Below, one piece after another: positions 1-8,892 of a stretch of DNA of 38,037 nt (its first letter is position 1; each line of letters begins with the position of its first letter). Under the pieces are notes generated by a model. That model saw only the letters and a program-made list of their open reading frames with translations, was not told where the DNA came from and ran no database searches. The position numbers were made by a program, and so were the translations under genes. The stretch is from Nocardioides sp. IC4_145 (lineage in GTDB: Bacteria; Actinomycetota; Actinomycetes; Propionibacteriales; Nocardioidaceae), in the NCBI RefSeq assembly GCF_011250565.1, contig NZ_JAANMS010000045.1:1-38037 (forward strand), given 5' to 3'.

Positions 1-1
1 G

Positions 2-1081
2 CTGGCCGTCCCCGCCCCGGCGACCGCGAGCGACGAGCAGCCCGCCCCCGGCCCCACGGCGTACGCCGAGGACGGGCCGTACGGCGTCGGGCAGCGCAGC
101 ATGCGGCTGCCGTCGGGTGCGCTGGTGGAGGTCTGGTACCCGACCCGCCCGGCCGACGTCGCCGGGAAGCCGGAGGGCACCTACGACATCGTCGAGCACC
201 TCCCGCCCTTCTTGAAGGGGTTGCTGCCCGAGGGCGCCACCGTCACCCACCCCAGCGGCGGCGTGCGGCGCGCGCCGATCGCGCGCCGCGGCTTCCCGCT
301 GGTCGTCTTCAGCCACGGGTTCGCCGGCTTCCGCCAGCAGTCGACGTTCCTGACCGCGGCGATGGCGTCGTGGGGCTACGTCGTCGCGGCGCCCGACCAC
401 CGCAGCCGCACGATGACCACCGTGCTCGGCGGCACGCCCGGCACGACCACCGACGTGCAGGACCTGCGCGACACGATCACGCTGCTCGGCGCCAAGTCCC
501 GCACCAAGAAGAGCTGGCTGCACAAGCGCGTCGACATGACCCGCGTCGGCGCGGTCGGCCACTCCGCCGGCGGCCGCGCGGTCGAGAACCTTGCCGTCGC
601 CGACGCCCGCGTCGACACCTGGGTCGGCATGGCCGGCGCCGCGACCGGGGCGCTCGACGAGGGCGCCACCGAGGTGCCCACGCAGCCGGGGCTGCTGCTC
701 GTCGGCGGCGCGGACGAGATCGTCACCCAGGAACGGATGGAGCAGGCGTACGTCGCCATGTCGGCGCCCAAGCGCATCGTGGTGCTCGGCGGCGCCGGCC
801 ACCTCGCGTTCAGCGACCTGTGCGAGGTCGGCGACGGCGACGCCGGCCTGCTCTCGGTCGCCGAGCTGCTCGGCGTGCCGATCCCGGCCAACCTGGTCCG
901 GCTCGCCTCCGACGGCTGCATCGACCCCGAGCTGGCCTCGGTCGACGCCTGGCCGGCCATCCGGCACGTCGTCGTCGCGCAGCTGCGCTCGGTGCTCGGC
1001 CCCGACCAGGCGGCCCCCGCGCTCGACGGGCTCGTCGAGGCCTGGCCGGGCGTCGTCACCGACAGCCGCAGCGCCCAGTAG
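2..1081 (+). CDS. alpha/beta hydrolase, exported, 5' end cut by window edge
   Basis: The reading frame is open from base 2 of the window, so the true start and most of a signal peptide lie upstream. The first visible residues (LAVPAPATASDEQPAPG) look like the end of a secretion signal followed by a low-complexity stretch. An internal ATG at 101 also exists but would cut off this exported N-terminus. The fold is alpha/beta hydrolase: an oxyanion-loop region with SHGFAGF near nt 312-332, a nucleophile elbow GHSAGG near nt 558-575, an acidic stretch GGADEIVT, and a late GAGH that can supply the histidine. It resembles platelet-activating-factor acetylhydrolase/chlorophyllase-like and polyester-hydrolase-like enzymes. 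The substrate is unknown. A 12-bp hairpin follows directly after the stop. Confidence 0.85.
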   Translation: MAVPAPATASDEQPAPGPTAYAEDGPYGVGQRSMRLPSGALVEVWYPTRPADVAGKPEGTYDIVEHLPPFLKGLLPEGATVTHPSGGVRRAPIARRGFPLVVFSHGFAGFRQQSTFLTAAMASWGYVVAAPDHRSRTMTTVLGGTPGTTTDVQDLRDTITLLGAKSRTKKSWLHKRVDMTRVGAVGHSAGGRAVENLAVADARVDTWVGMAGAATGALDEGATEVPTQPGLLLVGGADEIVTQERMEQAYVAMSAPKRIVVLGGAGHLAFSDLCEVGDGDAGLLSVAELLGVPIPANLVRLASDGCIDPELASVDAWPAIRHVVVAQLRSVLGPDQAAPALDGLVEAWPGVVTDSRSAQ

Positions 1082-1106
1082 CCCGGCCGGACGAGTCCGG
1101 CCGGGC
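1081..1106 (+). terminator. hairpin terminator after the hydrolase gene
   Basis: GCCCGGCCGGAC at 1081-1092 is the exact reverse complement of GTCCGGCCGGGC at 1095-1106. The hairpin begins in the last base of the stop codon. No T-run follows, as is common for GC-rich actinobacterial terminators. Confidence 0.6.
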
Positions 1107-1154
1107 GACGCCGAGGCTGCACCCCACCTGTCGCACAGGTCCCACCCGTTCAGC

Positions 1155-1190
1155 AGGACAGCGCCGAGACCCTTCTTTAGGATGAGGCGC
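1155..1190 (+). promoter_or_regulatory. putative leaderless promoter of the PAP2 gene
   Basis: An AGGACA box (1155-1160, four of six bases matching TTGACA) stands 17 bp before TAGGAT (1178-1183). Seven bases later comes a GTG in frame with the PAP2 protein (1191). This spacing would put the first transcribed base on or next to the start codon. Confidence 0.45.
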
Positions 1191-2153
1191 GTGACGCAGG
1201 TCGAGGAGCAGGAGGAGCGCTCCACGACTGACCCCGGGCCAGCGCCCGCGCGGCGCACGCGGCGAGGTCCGCGCGTCGCGGCCATGACGGCGTACGCCGT
1301 GGTCCTGGCCGTGTGGTCGCAGCTGCTCGGCATCCCGAACGACACCGTCCAGGTCTTCCTGTGGCTGTGGCTGGCCACGATCGCCTGGAACGTGCAGGAG
1401 CCCGCGCGCCACCACCTGCAGTTCCTGCGGGACTGGTGGCCGCCGGTGGTCGGGCTGGTCATCTACTTCTACAGCCGCGGCCTCACCGACGAGCTCGGCC
1501 TGCCGGTGCACATCACGATGCCGATCCGCGTCGACGAGTGGCTCGGCGGAGGCACGACCCCCACCGAGCACCTCCAGGCCGCCTGGTGCGGCGACCCGTG
1601 CACGCGCGACCTGCCGCCGCGGTGGTTCGACGTGGCGCTCACGACCGTCTACGCCTCGCACTTCGTCACCGGGCTGACCCTGGCCGCGGTGCTGTGGCTG
1701 CGCAGCCGGCCGGAGTGGGTGCGGTGGATGCGCCGCTACCTCGCGATCAACTTCGGCGCGCTGGTCGTCTACATCCTCTACCCGATGGCGCCGCCGTGGA
1801 TGGCCTCGCGCGACGGCTACATGGGCGAGGTCGCCCGGATCACCAGCCGTGGCTGGGCCGACGTGGGGCTCGGCCGCTTCGACCTGGTGCTGCAGGGCGT
1901 CGGCAACCCGGTCGCCGCGATGCCGTCGCTGCACGCGGGGATCGCGTTCCTCGTCGCCGGCTACGGGATCCTCCGCCTGCGGACCCGGTGGCGGTGCCTG
2001 CTCGCGGCGTACCCCCTCGCGATGTCGCTCGCGCTCGTCTACTTCGCCGAGCACTACGTCATCGACGTCGTCGCCGGCGCCGTGCTGGCCGGGCTGGTGC
2101 TTGCCGGCTGCGGCTGGTGGGAGCGGCGCCAGGACCGCGCGCCCGCGCACTGA
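1191..2153 (+). CDS. PAP2-superfamily integral membrane phosphatase / phosphotransferase
   Basis: This is a membrane protein with several hydrophobic segments and the later parts of the PAP2 signature. AAMPSLHAG supplies the phosphatase SxxH motif, and EHYVIDVVAG supplies the second catalytic histidine and the aspartate. The N-terminal KxxxxxxRP motif is not clear. Such proteins remove phosphate from lipid phosphates or transfer head groups, as in inositol phosphorylceramide synthase-like (AUR1-type) enzymes; the layout here is closest to that branch. The GTG at 1191 is preferred because a TAGGAT box lies seven bases before it. An in-frame ATG at 1182 is the alternative and would overlap that box. 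The preceding gene is closed by a hairpin, so this gene probably has its own transcript. Confidence 0.82.
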   Translation: MTQVEEQEERSTTDPGPAPARRTRRGPRVAAMTAYAVVLAVWSQLLGIPNDTVQVFLWLWLATIAWNVQEPARHHLQFLRDWWPPVVGLVIYFYSRGLTDELGLPVHITMPIRVDEWLGGGTTPTEHLQAAWCGDPCTRDLPPRWFDVALTTVYASHFVTGLTLAAVLWLRSRPEWVRWMRRYLAINFGALVVYILYPMAPPWMASRDGYMGEVARITSRGWADVGLGRFDLVLQGVGNPVAAMPSLHAGIAFLVAGYGILRLRTRWRCLLAAYPLAMSLALVYFAEHYVIDVVAGAVLAGLVLAGCGWWERRQDRAPAH

Positions 2154-2195
2154 CCTCGACGCCCGGCTCCACCACGCGCCCGGCAGGATGACCGC

Positions 2196-3347
2196 ATGGA
2201 CCTCAGCCTCACCGACGAGCAGGAGGGCTTCCGGGCCCTCGCGCGGGAGTTCCTCGAGCGCGAGGCCGTGCCGCACCGGATCGAGTGGGACCGGCGCGAG
2301 GCCGTCGACACCGCGATCATCCCGGCGATGGCCGAGATCGGGTTCTTCGGGCTCACCATCCCCGAGGAGTACGGCGGGCTCGGCGGCGACTACCTCACCT
2401 ACGTCCTGGCCATGGAGGAGCTCGGCCGCGCCGACTCCGCCCTGCGCGGGATCGTCTCGGTCTCCAACGGGCTGGTCGGCAAGTCGATCCTCGCCGCCGG
2501 CACCGAGGAGCAGAAGCAGGAGTGGCTGCCACGCATCGCGTCCGGCGAGGTGCTCGGCTGCTTCGGGCTGACCGAGCCCGACACCGGATCCGACGCCGGC
2601 AACCTCACCTCGCGGGCGGTCCGCGACGGCGACGACTACGTCATCACCGGCCGCAAGCTGTTCATCACCAACGGCACCTGGGCGCAGGTCGCGCTCGTCT
2701 TCGCGCGCACCGGCGGGCCGGGGCCGCGCGGGGTCACCGCGTTCCTCGTGCCGACCGACGCGCCGGGCTTCGAGGCCCGCGAGATCAAGGGCAAGCTCGG
2801 CCTGCGGGGCCAGGCGACCGCGGAGCTGTTCCTCGACGACGTGCGCGTCCCCGCCTCCGCCCGCCTCGGCGAGGAGGGGCAGGGCTTCAAGATCGCGATG
2901 ACCACCCTCGACAAGGGTCGCGTCTCGGTCGCCGCCGGCTGCGTCGGCATCGTGCAGGGCTGCCTGGAGTCCGCGGTCTCCTACGCCACGACGCGCACCC
3001 AGTTCGGCCGGCCGATCGCGGGCTTCCAGCTCGTGCAGGACCTCATCGCCGACATCTCGCTCGACGCCGACGCCGCGCGGCTGCTCGTGTGGCGCTGCGC
3101 GGACCTCATCGACCGCGGGCAGCCGTTCGGCGTCGCCGCGTCCAAGGCGAAGCTCTTCGCCTCCGAGGCCGCCGTCCGCGCCGCGAACAACGCGATCCAG
3201 GTCCACGGCGGGTCCGGGTACGTCGACGAGTACCCGCCCGCGAAGTACCTCCGCGACGCCCGCGTCATGACCCTCTACGAAGGCACCAGCCAGGTGCAGA
3301 AGCTGCTCATCGGGCGCGCCGAGACCGGCATCAGCGCCTTCGTCTGA
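2196..3347 (+). CDS. acyl-CoA dehydrogenase
   Basis: This 383-residue flavoenzyme of the acyl-CoA dehydrogenase family oxidises an acyl-CoA to the trans-2-enoyl-CoA with FAD. The family order is complete: an all-alpha N-terminal part beginning DLSLTDEQEGFRALAREF, then FGLTEPDTGSDAGN and YVITGRKLFITNG in the FAD-binding beta region, then the C-terminal helical domain with TRTQFGRPI and VHGGSGY. The glutamate of LYEGTSQVQ (about residue 362) is at the position of the catalytic base in short- and branched-chain enzymes. The chain length of the substrate cannot be read from this. The ATG at 2196 has CAGGAT six bases upstream and may be leaderless. An esterase gene follows 31 bases later on the same strand. 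Confidence 0.93.
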   Translation: MDLSLTDEQEGFRALAREFLEREAVPHRIEWDRREAVDTAIIPAMAEIGFFGLTIPEEYGGLGGDYLTYVLAMEELGRADSALRGIVSVSNGLVGKSILAAGTEEQKQEWLPRIASGEVLGCFGLTEPDTGSDAGNLTSRAVRDGDDYVITGRKLFITNGTWAQVALVFARTGGPGPRGVTAFLVPTDAPGFEAREIKGKLGLRGQATAELFLDDVRVPASARLGEEGQGFKIAMTTLDKGRVSVAAGCVGIVQGCLESAVSYATTRTQFGRPIAGFQLVQDLIADISLDADAARLLVWRCADLIDRGQPFGVAASKAKLFASEAAVRAANNAIQVHGGSGYVDEYPPAKYLRDARVMTLYEGTSQVQKLLIGRAETGISAFV

Positions 3348-3378
3348 ACCCTCACCCCTTCCCTCAGGAGGACCCTCC

Positions 3379-4323
3379 GTGCCGATCGACCCCCAGCTCG
3401 ACGTGCTGCTCCAGCTCATGGCCGGCTCCGGCAGCCCGCCCATGTACGAGCAGACGCCCGAGGACGCTCGCCGGGGCTTCCGCGTGCTCACCGTCGACCT
3501 GCGCGACCCGGCCTCCGTGCCGGCCGTCGACGCGGTCGAGGACATCACCGTCCCGGGCGCCGCCGGCGACCTCGCCGCGCGCGTCTACCGACCCGCCGCC
3601 GCCGGCCCGCTGCCGACCGTGGCGTTCTTCCACGGCGGCGGGTTCGTCATCGGCGACCTCGACACCCACGACCTGACCTGCCGGACGATCGCGACCCTCT
3701 GCGACGCCGTGGTCGTCTCCGTCGACTACCGGCTCGCGCCGGAGCACCCCTTCCCCGCCGCGGTGGACGACGCGCTCGCCGCCGCCCGCTGGGTCTCGGA
3801 CTCGCTGGCCGACCTCGGCGGGGACGACCGGATGGCCGTCGCGGGCGACTCGGCCGGCGGCAACCTGTCCGCGGTCGTCGCCCAGGCGTTCCGCGACGAG
3901 GACCGCCCGCTCGCCGCGCAGCTGCTCGTCTACCCCGTCACCGACATGGGCGGCTCCTACCCCTCGCACACCGAGAACGCCGAGGGCTACTTCCTCGACC
4001 GGCGCACGATGGACTGGTTCGGCGCGCAGTACGTCGGCGACCCCTCCGCGCTCGGCGACCCGCGGCTCTCCCCGCTGCACGGCCGCCTCGACGGTCTCGC
4101 CCCCGCCGTCGTCGTCACCGCCGAGCTCGACCCGCTGCGCGACGACGGCAACGCCTACGCCCGGGCGCTGTCCGAGGCCGGTGTCGCCGTCGAGCACCGG
4201 GTCTTCCCCGGCCTCATCCACGGCTTCGTCGACATGGGCCGCCACTCGACCGCGGCCCAGGCCGCCGTCGAGGAGACCTGCGGGCTCTTCCGGAAGGTGC
4301 TGCACGACGGGGCGGTGCGCTGA
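3379..4323 (+). CDS. HSL-family alpha/beta hydrolase (esterase/lipase)
   Basis: This 314-residue protein is a hormone-sensitive-lipase-type carboxylesterase. The oxyanion motif HGGG is at residues 85-88 and the nucleophile elbow GDSAG at 156-160 (Ser158). Asp251 in ELDPLRDDG and His281 in GLIHGF complete the triad. The GTG start at 3379 is supported by an AGGAGG ribosome binding site about 7 bases upstream. It lies 31 bases after the acyl-CoA dehydrogenase gene and just before a small unknown gene, so the three are probably one operon. That suggests a role in breaking down an ester or acyl compound, but the substrate is unknown. No signal peptide is seen, so the enzyme is likely cytoplasmic. 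Confidence 0.93.
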   Translation: MPIDPQLDVLLQLMAGSGSPPMYEQTPEDARRGFRVLTVDLRDPASVPAVDAVEDITVPGAAGDLAARVYRPAAAGPLPTVAFFHGGGFVIGDLDTHDLTCRTIATLCDAVVVSVDYRLAPEHPFPAAVDDALAAARWVSDSLADLGGDDRMAVAGDSAGGNLSAVVAQAFRDEDRPLAAQLLVYPVTDMGGSYPSHTENAEGYFLDRRTMDWFGAQYVGDPSALGDPRLSPLHGRLDGLAPAVVVTAELDPLRDDGNAYARALSEAGVAVEHRVFPGLIHGFVDMGRHSTAAQAAVEETCGLFRKVLHDGAVR

Positions 4324-4325
4324 CC

Positions 4326-4772
4326 GTGGCTGCCGCACCCTCCGCCCGCGACGTCGTGCTCGCAGTCGCACCCAGCGCGCTCGGGCTGGTCGACCCGACC
4401 ACCCTCTCGCCGCGCGCCCGCACGGCGTACCGCCTGGGCCTCACCGTCACCACCTCCGCCTCCGCCCTCGACGGGCTGCGCGACCCGGAGCTGCACGCGC
4501 CGCCCGCCGTCCAGTGGCTCGGCGCCGCTGCTGTCGCGGGCCTGACCTGGCGGACCATGCCGCGCTGGGAGCGCGCCGACGTCTCCTTCCACCGCTGGCT
4601 CGCCGACCACGGCCTCCGCCGGTCCCGCCTCGTCGTCTCCGTCGCCTCCGCCGCTGCCCTGCTCGCGATCGCCGCCGCCGAGCGTCGGCGTGCGGCCGGG
4701 CAGGGCGTCGCGGTCGAGGAAGGGGCCGAGGCGGGCGACGAAGGGGGAGACGAGGTCCCGACCGGCGGGTAG
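4326..4772 (+). CDS. small hypothetical protein, possible membrane protein
   Basis: I do not recognise this 148-residue protein. It begins with GTG two bases after the esterase stop codon, so it is probably translated by coupling with that gene. Two modestly hydrophobic stretches are visible, around VQWLGAAAVAGLTW and LVVSVASAAALLAIAA, separated by a charged loop containing RTMPRWERAD. The C-terminal 30 residues are rich in Glu, Gly and Asp. This suggests a small membrane protein with a cytoplasmic acidic tail. Codon use fits the neighbours (GC-rich third positions), which favours a real gene. A convergent RNase Z gene lies beyond a 233-base gap. Confidence 0.6.
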   Translation: MAAAPSARDVVLAVAPSALGLVDPTTLSPRARTAYRLGLTVTTSASALDGLRDPELHAPPAVQWLGAAAVAGLTWRTMPRWERADVSFHRWLADHGLRRSRLVVSVASAAALLAIAAAERRRAAGQGVAVEEGAEAGDEGGDEVPTGG

Positions 4773-4828
4773 CCGCCGCGGCGCGCTCGCGGGTCGTCGC
4801 GGAACGGCCCGCGGCGTCGACGATCGTT

Positions 4829-4900
4829 CAATTGCGCCGAAGTGTCGCGCGATCGGCCCGGCCGGCTGCTGAGACCGCGCAATTGCGCCGGAGTGTCGGT
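4829..4900. repeat. pair of 19-base direct repeats
   Basis: CAATTGCGCCGAAGTGTCG at 4829-4847 recurs at 4880-4898 with one change (A to G at the twelfth base). The two copies start 51 bases apart in the gap between convergent genes. The second copy also contains the perfect palindrome GCGCAATTGCGC (4877-4888). The function is unknown; it could be an operator pair or a dispersed intergenic repeat. Confidence 0.55.
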
Positions 4901-4911
4901 CCCCTGGTCGC

Positions 4912-4959
4912 GGTCGTGTGCCGGAGGACGAGCCGGGGCGCGTCGCTGGGCACACGACC
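4912..4959. terminator. possible bidirectional hairpin between convergent genes
   Basis: GGTCGTGTG at 4912-4920 is the exact reverse complement of CACACGACC at 4951-4959, with a 30-base GC-rich loop. It lies between the end of the small unknown gene and the end of the RNase Z gene. The loop is long, so the assignment as terminator is weak. Confidence 0.3.
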
Positions 4960-5005
4960 CCGGCCCCAACGCACGGAAGGCACGGAATGCCCCGGCGGCC
5001 CCGGA

Positions 5006-5917
5006 CTACCGCCGGGCCGGCACAGCGACGAGGTCGAGGTCGCGGGCGGCGTGGACGTCGGGGTGGTGACCACCGGCGTCGCGGGCGAAGGGCTCCTCGT
5101 CGGGATGACGGGCGGAGTAGTGGGTGAGGACGAGTCGGCGGGCGCCGGCCTCGGCGGCGAGACGGCCGGCCTGGCCGGCGGTGAGATGGGCATACCGGTC
5201 GGCGAGCTCCTCCTCGCCGTCGAGGTACGTCGCCTCGCTGACGAGCAGGTCGACGTCGGCGGCCAGGTCGAGGGCGCCGTCGCACCACCGCGTGTCCATG
5301 ACGAACGCGAACGACTGCCCAGGCCGCGGTTCGCTCACCTCCTCGAGCGCCACGCGGCGGCCATCCACGACGAGCGACCCGGCCCGTTGCAGCTCGCCCA
5401 CGGCGGGCCCGGCGATCCCGCGGGCGGCGAGGGCCTCGGGCAGCATCCGGCGACCGTCCGGCTCCTGGAACCGCCAGCCGTAGGTCTCGACCCTGTGGTC
5501 GAGCTCGCCGGCGCTCAGCACGAGCCCGCCCCAGTCGTCGACCCGGCCGGCCGCCGAGACGGGGTGGAGGCGCACGTCGGGCGTGGCGACGGCGGCGCTG
5601 GCGTCGAGCAGCCGCTCGACGTACGGGAGCCCGGACGCCGGGAAGTACAGGTCGACCGGCCGGGTCACCCCGTCGACGACCATCCGCTGCAGCACGCCCG
5701 GGAGGCCGAGGCAGTGGTCGCCGTGCAGGTGGGTCAGGCAGAGGCGCGTGATGCTCGCCGCGCCCAGGCCGGCGAAGGTCAGCTGGCGCTGCGTCCCCTC
5801 CCCCGGGTCGAGCAGGACGACCTCGTCGTCCCACCGCAGCGCCGCCGCCTGGTGGGCGCGCGTGCGCGTCGGCACCATCGAGGCGGTGCCGAGCACGACC
5901 AGCTCGCGCACGCTCAT
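5006..5917 (-). CDS. rnz: ribonuclease Z
   Basis: This 303-residue metallo-beta-lactamase-fold endonuclease matures the 3' end of tRNA precursors. The length is normal for bacterial RNase Z. Family marks are the N-terminal LGTASMVPTRTR, the LDPGEGTQRQL segment, the zinc-binding HLHGDH at residues 63-68, the conserved FVMDTR region and the late THYSARH that carries a metal-ligand histidine. The ATG start lies 4 bases after the stop of the PucR regulator gene on the same strand, so the two are co-transcribed and probably coupled. This pairing looks like chance proximity rather than shared function. It is convergent with the gene on the left. Confidence 0.9.
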   Translation of the reverse strand: MSVRELVVLGTASMVPTRTRAHQAAALRWDDEVVLLDPGEGTQRQLTFAGLGAASITRLCLTHLHGDHCLGLPGVLQRMVVDGVTRPVDLYFPASGLPYVERLLDASAAVATPDVRLHPVSAAGRVDDWGGLVLSAGELDHRVETYGWRFQEPDGRRMLPEALAARGIAGPAVGELQRAGSLVVDGRRVALEEVSEPRPGQSFAFVMDTRWCDGALDLAADVDLLVSEATYLDGEEELADRYAHLTAGQAGRLAAEAGARRLVLTHYSARHPDEEPFARDAGGHHPDVHAARDLDLVAVPARR

Positions 5918-5921
5918 CGGT

Positions 5922-7154
5922 TCAGCCGGCCGAGCCGCACGCCATCATCGCCAGCTCGAGCAGCAGCTTGTCGCGGGGGTCGGCGAGCGAGCGGCCGGTG
6001 AGCTGCTCGATCTGCTTGAGGCGGTAGATCACGGTGTTGCGGTGGCAGTAGAGCTCCTCGGCCGCGTGCGTGGGTGAGCCGCCGTGGCGCAGCAACGCGG
6101 CGAGGGTGTCGAGCAGGGTCCGGGCCTGCGCCTCGGGCTGGTTGAGGATCGGGCCGAGGGTGCGGGCAAGCAGCAGCGGGGCGACCTGGGGGCTGCCGGC
6201 GAGCAGGACCTCGGGCAGCCGCTCGGTGACGGGCACGACGCCGCGGCCGGCGCGCGGGAGCGTCTCGGCGGCGCGGCACGCCAGCTGGAACGCCGTGGCG
6301 AAGCCGGCGAGGCCGTCGGGCGCCGCGGCCACGCCCATCCGCCCGGCGGCGTACGGCTCGAACAGCTCGGCGATCCCCGGCTCGTCCGGCAGCGGCCCGG
6401 CCAGCAGGCCGAAGTAGATCCCGGCGCGGACGTGCCAGCGGGCGACGACGCCGAGCCGGTCGAGCCGGTCCTCGGCGGGGCCGAGGGAGTCCGGCGGGTC
6501 GTCGTAGAGCGCGACCACGCAGGCGACGGCGTCCTCGGCGCCGAGGTCGAGCACGGCGCGCGCCTCCTCGGCGAAGTCGGGGTCGGCGCCGCGGCCCTCG
6601 AGCAGCCCGTCGAGCACCGACTGCTGGCGCTGCAGGTCGTGGCGCTGGAGGCGAGCGGCCTCGCGGCGGTAGGCCTCGATGAGCACGGCGTTCTGGACGT
6701 CGAGGTTCGACCACACCGTGCCGCCGGCGGCGAGCAGCACCCGGTCGTCGACCAGGCCCTCGGGCGCGGTCGCCGAGCGGGCGATCAGCGCCTCCCACAG
6801 CACCCGCGCGCCGAGCATGTAGGCGTTGAGCACCAGCTCCAGCGGCACGCCCTGCCGCGCACGCCGCCGACCGGTCTCGCGCCAGACGTCGGTCGCGGTC
6901 TGGTTGCCCGACGGCCGTTGCCCCGAGAGCACCTCGAGACCGCGGCGGATGTGCACGCGGGTGCTCTCCCGGACGTCGACGCGCAGCTCGGGGCCGATCC
7001 GCTCGTAGAGGTGCGCGTCCCGCTCGAAGAGCGCGAGCGTGATGCTGTCCGCGATCGTGTCCGACTGGTCGAGCAGCAGCGCCCACGCCTGCGCCGCGGC
7101 GTCGGCCGCAGGGGCGTCCGGCGTCGCGCCGACGGTCGGGTGGGCGGAGCGCAT
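5922..7154 (-). CDS. PucR/CdaR-type helix-turn-helix transcriptional regulator
   Basis: This 410-residue protein has the layout of PucR-like activators. The N-terminal and middle parts are helical and variable (sensor-like region, then a GGDEF-related middle domain with GMGVAAAPDGLAGF). The C-terminal PucR helix-turn-helix is clear: TLLDTLAALLRHGGSPTHAAEELYCH-type spacing followed by HRNTVIYRLKQIEQLTG. Such regulators usually control nearby catabolic or transport genes in response to a small molecule. It is divergent from an ABC transporter operon across a 172-base gap and may regulate it; that is an inference from position. The ATG at 7154 was chosen because the conserved region begins just after it; no strong ribosome binding site is seen. 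Confidence 0.85.
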   Translation of the reverse strand: MRSAHPTVGATPDAPAADAAAQAWALLLDQSDTIADSITLALFERDAHLYERIGPELRVDVRESTRVHIRRGLEVLSGQRPSGNQTATDVWRETGRRRARQGVPLELVLNAYMLGARVLWEALIARSATAPEGLVDDRVLLAAGGTVWSNLDVQNAVLIEAYRREAARLQRHDLQRQQSVLDGLLEGRGADPDFAEEARAVLDLGAEDAVACVVALYDDPPDSLGPAEDRLDRLGVVARWHVRAGIYFGLLAGPLPDEPGIAELFEPYAAGRMGVAAAPDGLAGFATAFQLACRAAETLPRAGRGVVPVTERLPEVLLAGSPQVAPLLLARTLGPILNQPEAQARTLLDTLAALLRHGGSPTHAAEELYCHRNTVIYRLKQIEQLTGRSLADPRDKLLLELAMMACGSAG

Positions 7155-7199
7155 GAGGGCACGTTCGCACTCCCTGCACAAAGAGCACCAGCCCCGGCG

Positions 7200-7231
7200 C
7201 AGGTTCGGGGCGGCCCGTCCAACCGAATCTG
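7200..7231. promoter_or_regulatory. dyad in the pucR-livG divergent gap, candidate operator
   Basis: CAGGTTCGG (7200-7208) and CCGAATCTG (7223-7231) form a 9-base dyad with one G-T mismatch and a 14-base centre. It lies in the 172-base region between the PucR-type regulator and the transporter operon. The location and symmetry suit a regulator site, but nothing proves binding. Confidence 0.3.
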
Positions 7232-7326
7232 TGCGCCGCGCCCAGTGCGCATCCTGTGCGCGGGCACCAAGGTGGTCCGCGTCACACCCCGGGGACCCGC
7301 CTCGGGGCGTCCGTCCGGGAGGTCCG

Positions 7327-8163
7327 TTGCCGCCGTCTCCGAGCAGCCCCGACAGGCCTGCAGGCACCCCGGCCGCGGCCGGCGTGGACGAGCGCGCCAC
7401 GGCCCTGGCGCTGCACGGCGTGACGGTCACCTTCGGCGGCGTCAAGGCCCTCACCGACGTCGACCTCGCCGTCACGCCCGGCACCGTCCACGGCGTCATC
7501 GGCCCGAACGGCGCGGGCAAGACCACGCTGTTCAACGTCGCGTGCGGCTTCGTCGTGCCCGACGACGGCACGATCGAGCGCCGCGGCGAGCGGCTCACCC
7601 GGCTGCGGCCGCACGACCTGGCGGGCCTCGGGATGGCGCGCACCCTGCAGGGCCTGGGGCTCTTCGACCGGGTGACCGTCCTGGAGAACGTCCTCGTCGG
7701 CGCCGACCGCCACGCCCGCTCCGGCTTCCTCACCGCGCTCCTGGGCCTCCCCCGCGCGGCCCGCGACGACCGCGCCCTGCGCGAGCGGGCGATGGCCGTG
7801 CTTGACCGCCTCGGCATCGCGTCGTACGCCGCGCGCTATCCCGGCAGCCTGCCGTACCCGGTCCGCAAGCGGGTCGCGCTGGCCCGCGCGCTCGCGGCCG
7901 AGCCCGACCTGCTGCTGCTCGACGAGCCGGCAAGCGGCCTGGGCGCCGACGACATGGCCCAGCTGGGCGACCTGGTGCAGTCGCTGGCGGCCGAGCAGGG
8001 CGTCTCGGTCCTGCTGGTGGAGCACCACATGGACCTGGTGATGCGGGTCTGCGACGAGATCACCGTCCTCGACTTCGGCCGCCGCATCGCCTCCGGCACG
8101 CCGGCGCAGGTGCGCGACGACCCGGCCGTGCTGGCGGCGTACCTCGGCGAGCAGGTGGGCTGA
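7327..8163 (+). CDS. livG: branched-chain amino acid-type ABC transporter ATP-binding protein (LivG-like)
   Basis: This cytoplasmic ATPase energises a HAAT-family importer. The conserved part starts at TALALHGVTVTFGGVKALTDV. The Walker A motif is GPNGAGKTT, and Walker B is DLLLLDEPASGL followed by a switch histidine in LLVEHHMD. The signature region reads LPYPVRKRVALARAL, so the usual central glycine and glutamine of LSxGQ-type motifs are replaced. The C-terminal LivG-type extension VLAAYLGEQ is present. The TTG start at 7327 follows a GGGAGG ribosome binding site (7317-7322); a GTG at 7384 is possible but has no such site. It is the first gene of a five-gene operon. The ligand of the transporter is not known. 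Confidence 0.88.
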   Translation: MPPSPSSPDRPAGTPAAAGVDERATALALHGVTVTFGGVKALTDVDLAVTPGTVHGVIGPNGAGKTTLFNVACGFVVPDDGTIERRGERLTRLRPHDLAGLGMARTLQGLGLFDRVTVLENVLVGADRHARSGFLTALLGLPRAARDDRALRERAMAVLDRLGIASYAARYPGSLPYPVRKRVALARALAAEPDLLLLDEPASGLGADDMAQLGDLVQSLAAEQGVSVLLVEHHMDLVMRVCDEITVLDFGRRIASGTPAQVRDDPAVLAAYLGEQVG

Positions 8164-8166
8164 CCC

Positions 8167-8880
<714 letters not shown>

Positions 8881-8892
8881 GCGGGAGACCTC

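Noticed and set aside
1056..3548. An 830-codon minus-strand frame opposite the PAP2 and acyl-CoA dehydrogenase genes
   Set aside because: It has no domain signature, is repetitive in Gly, Asp, Val and Arg, and lies fully opposite two well-supported genes.
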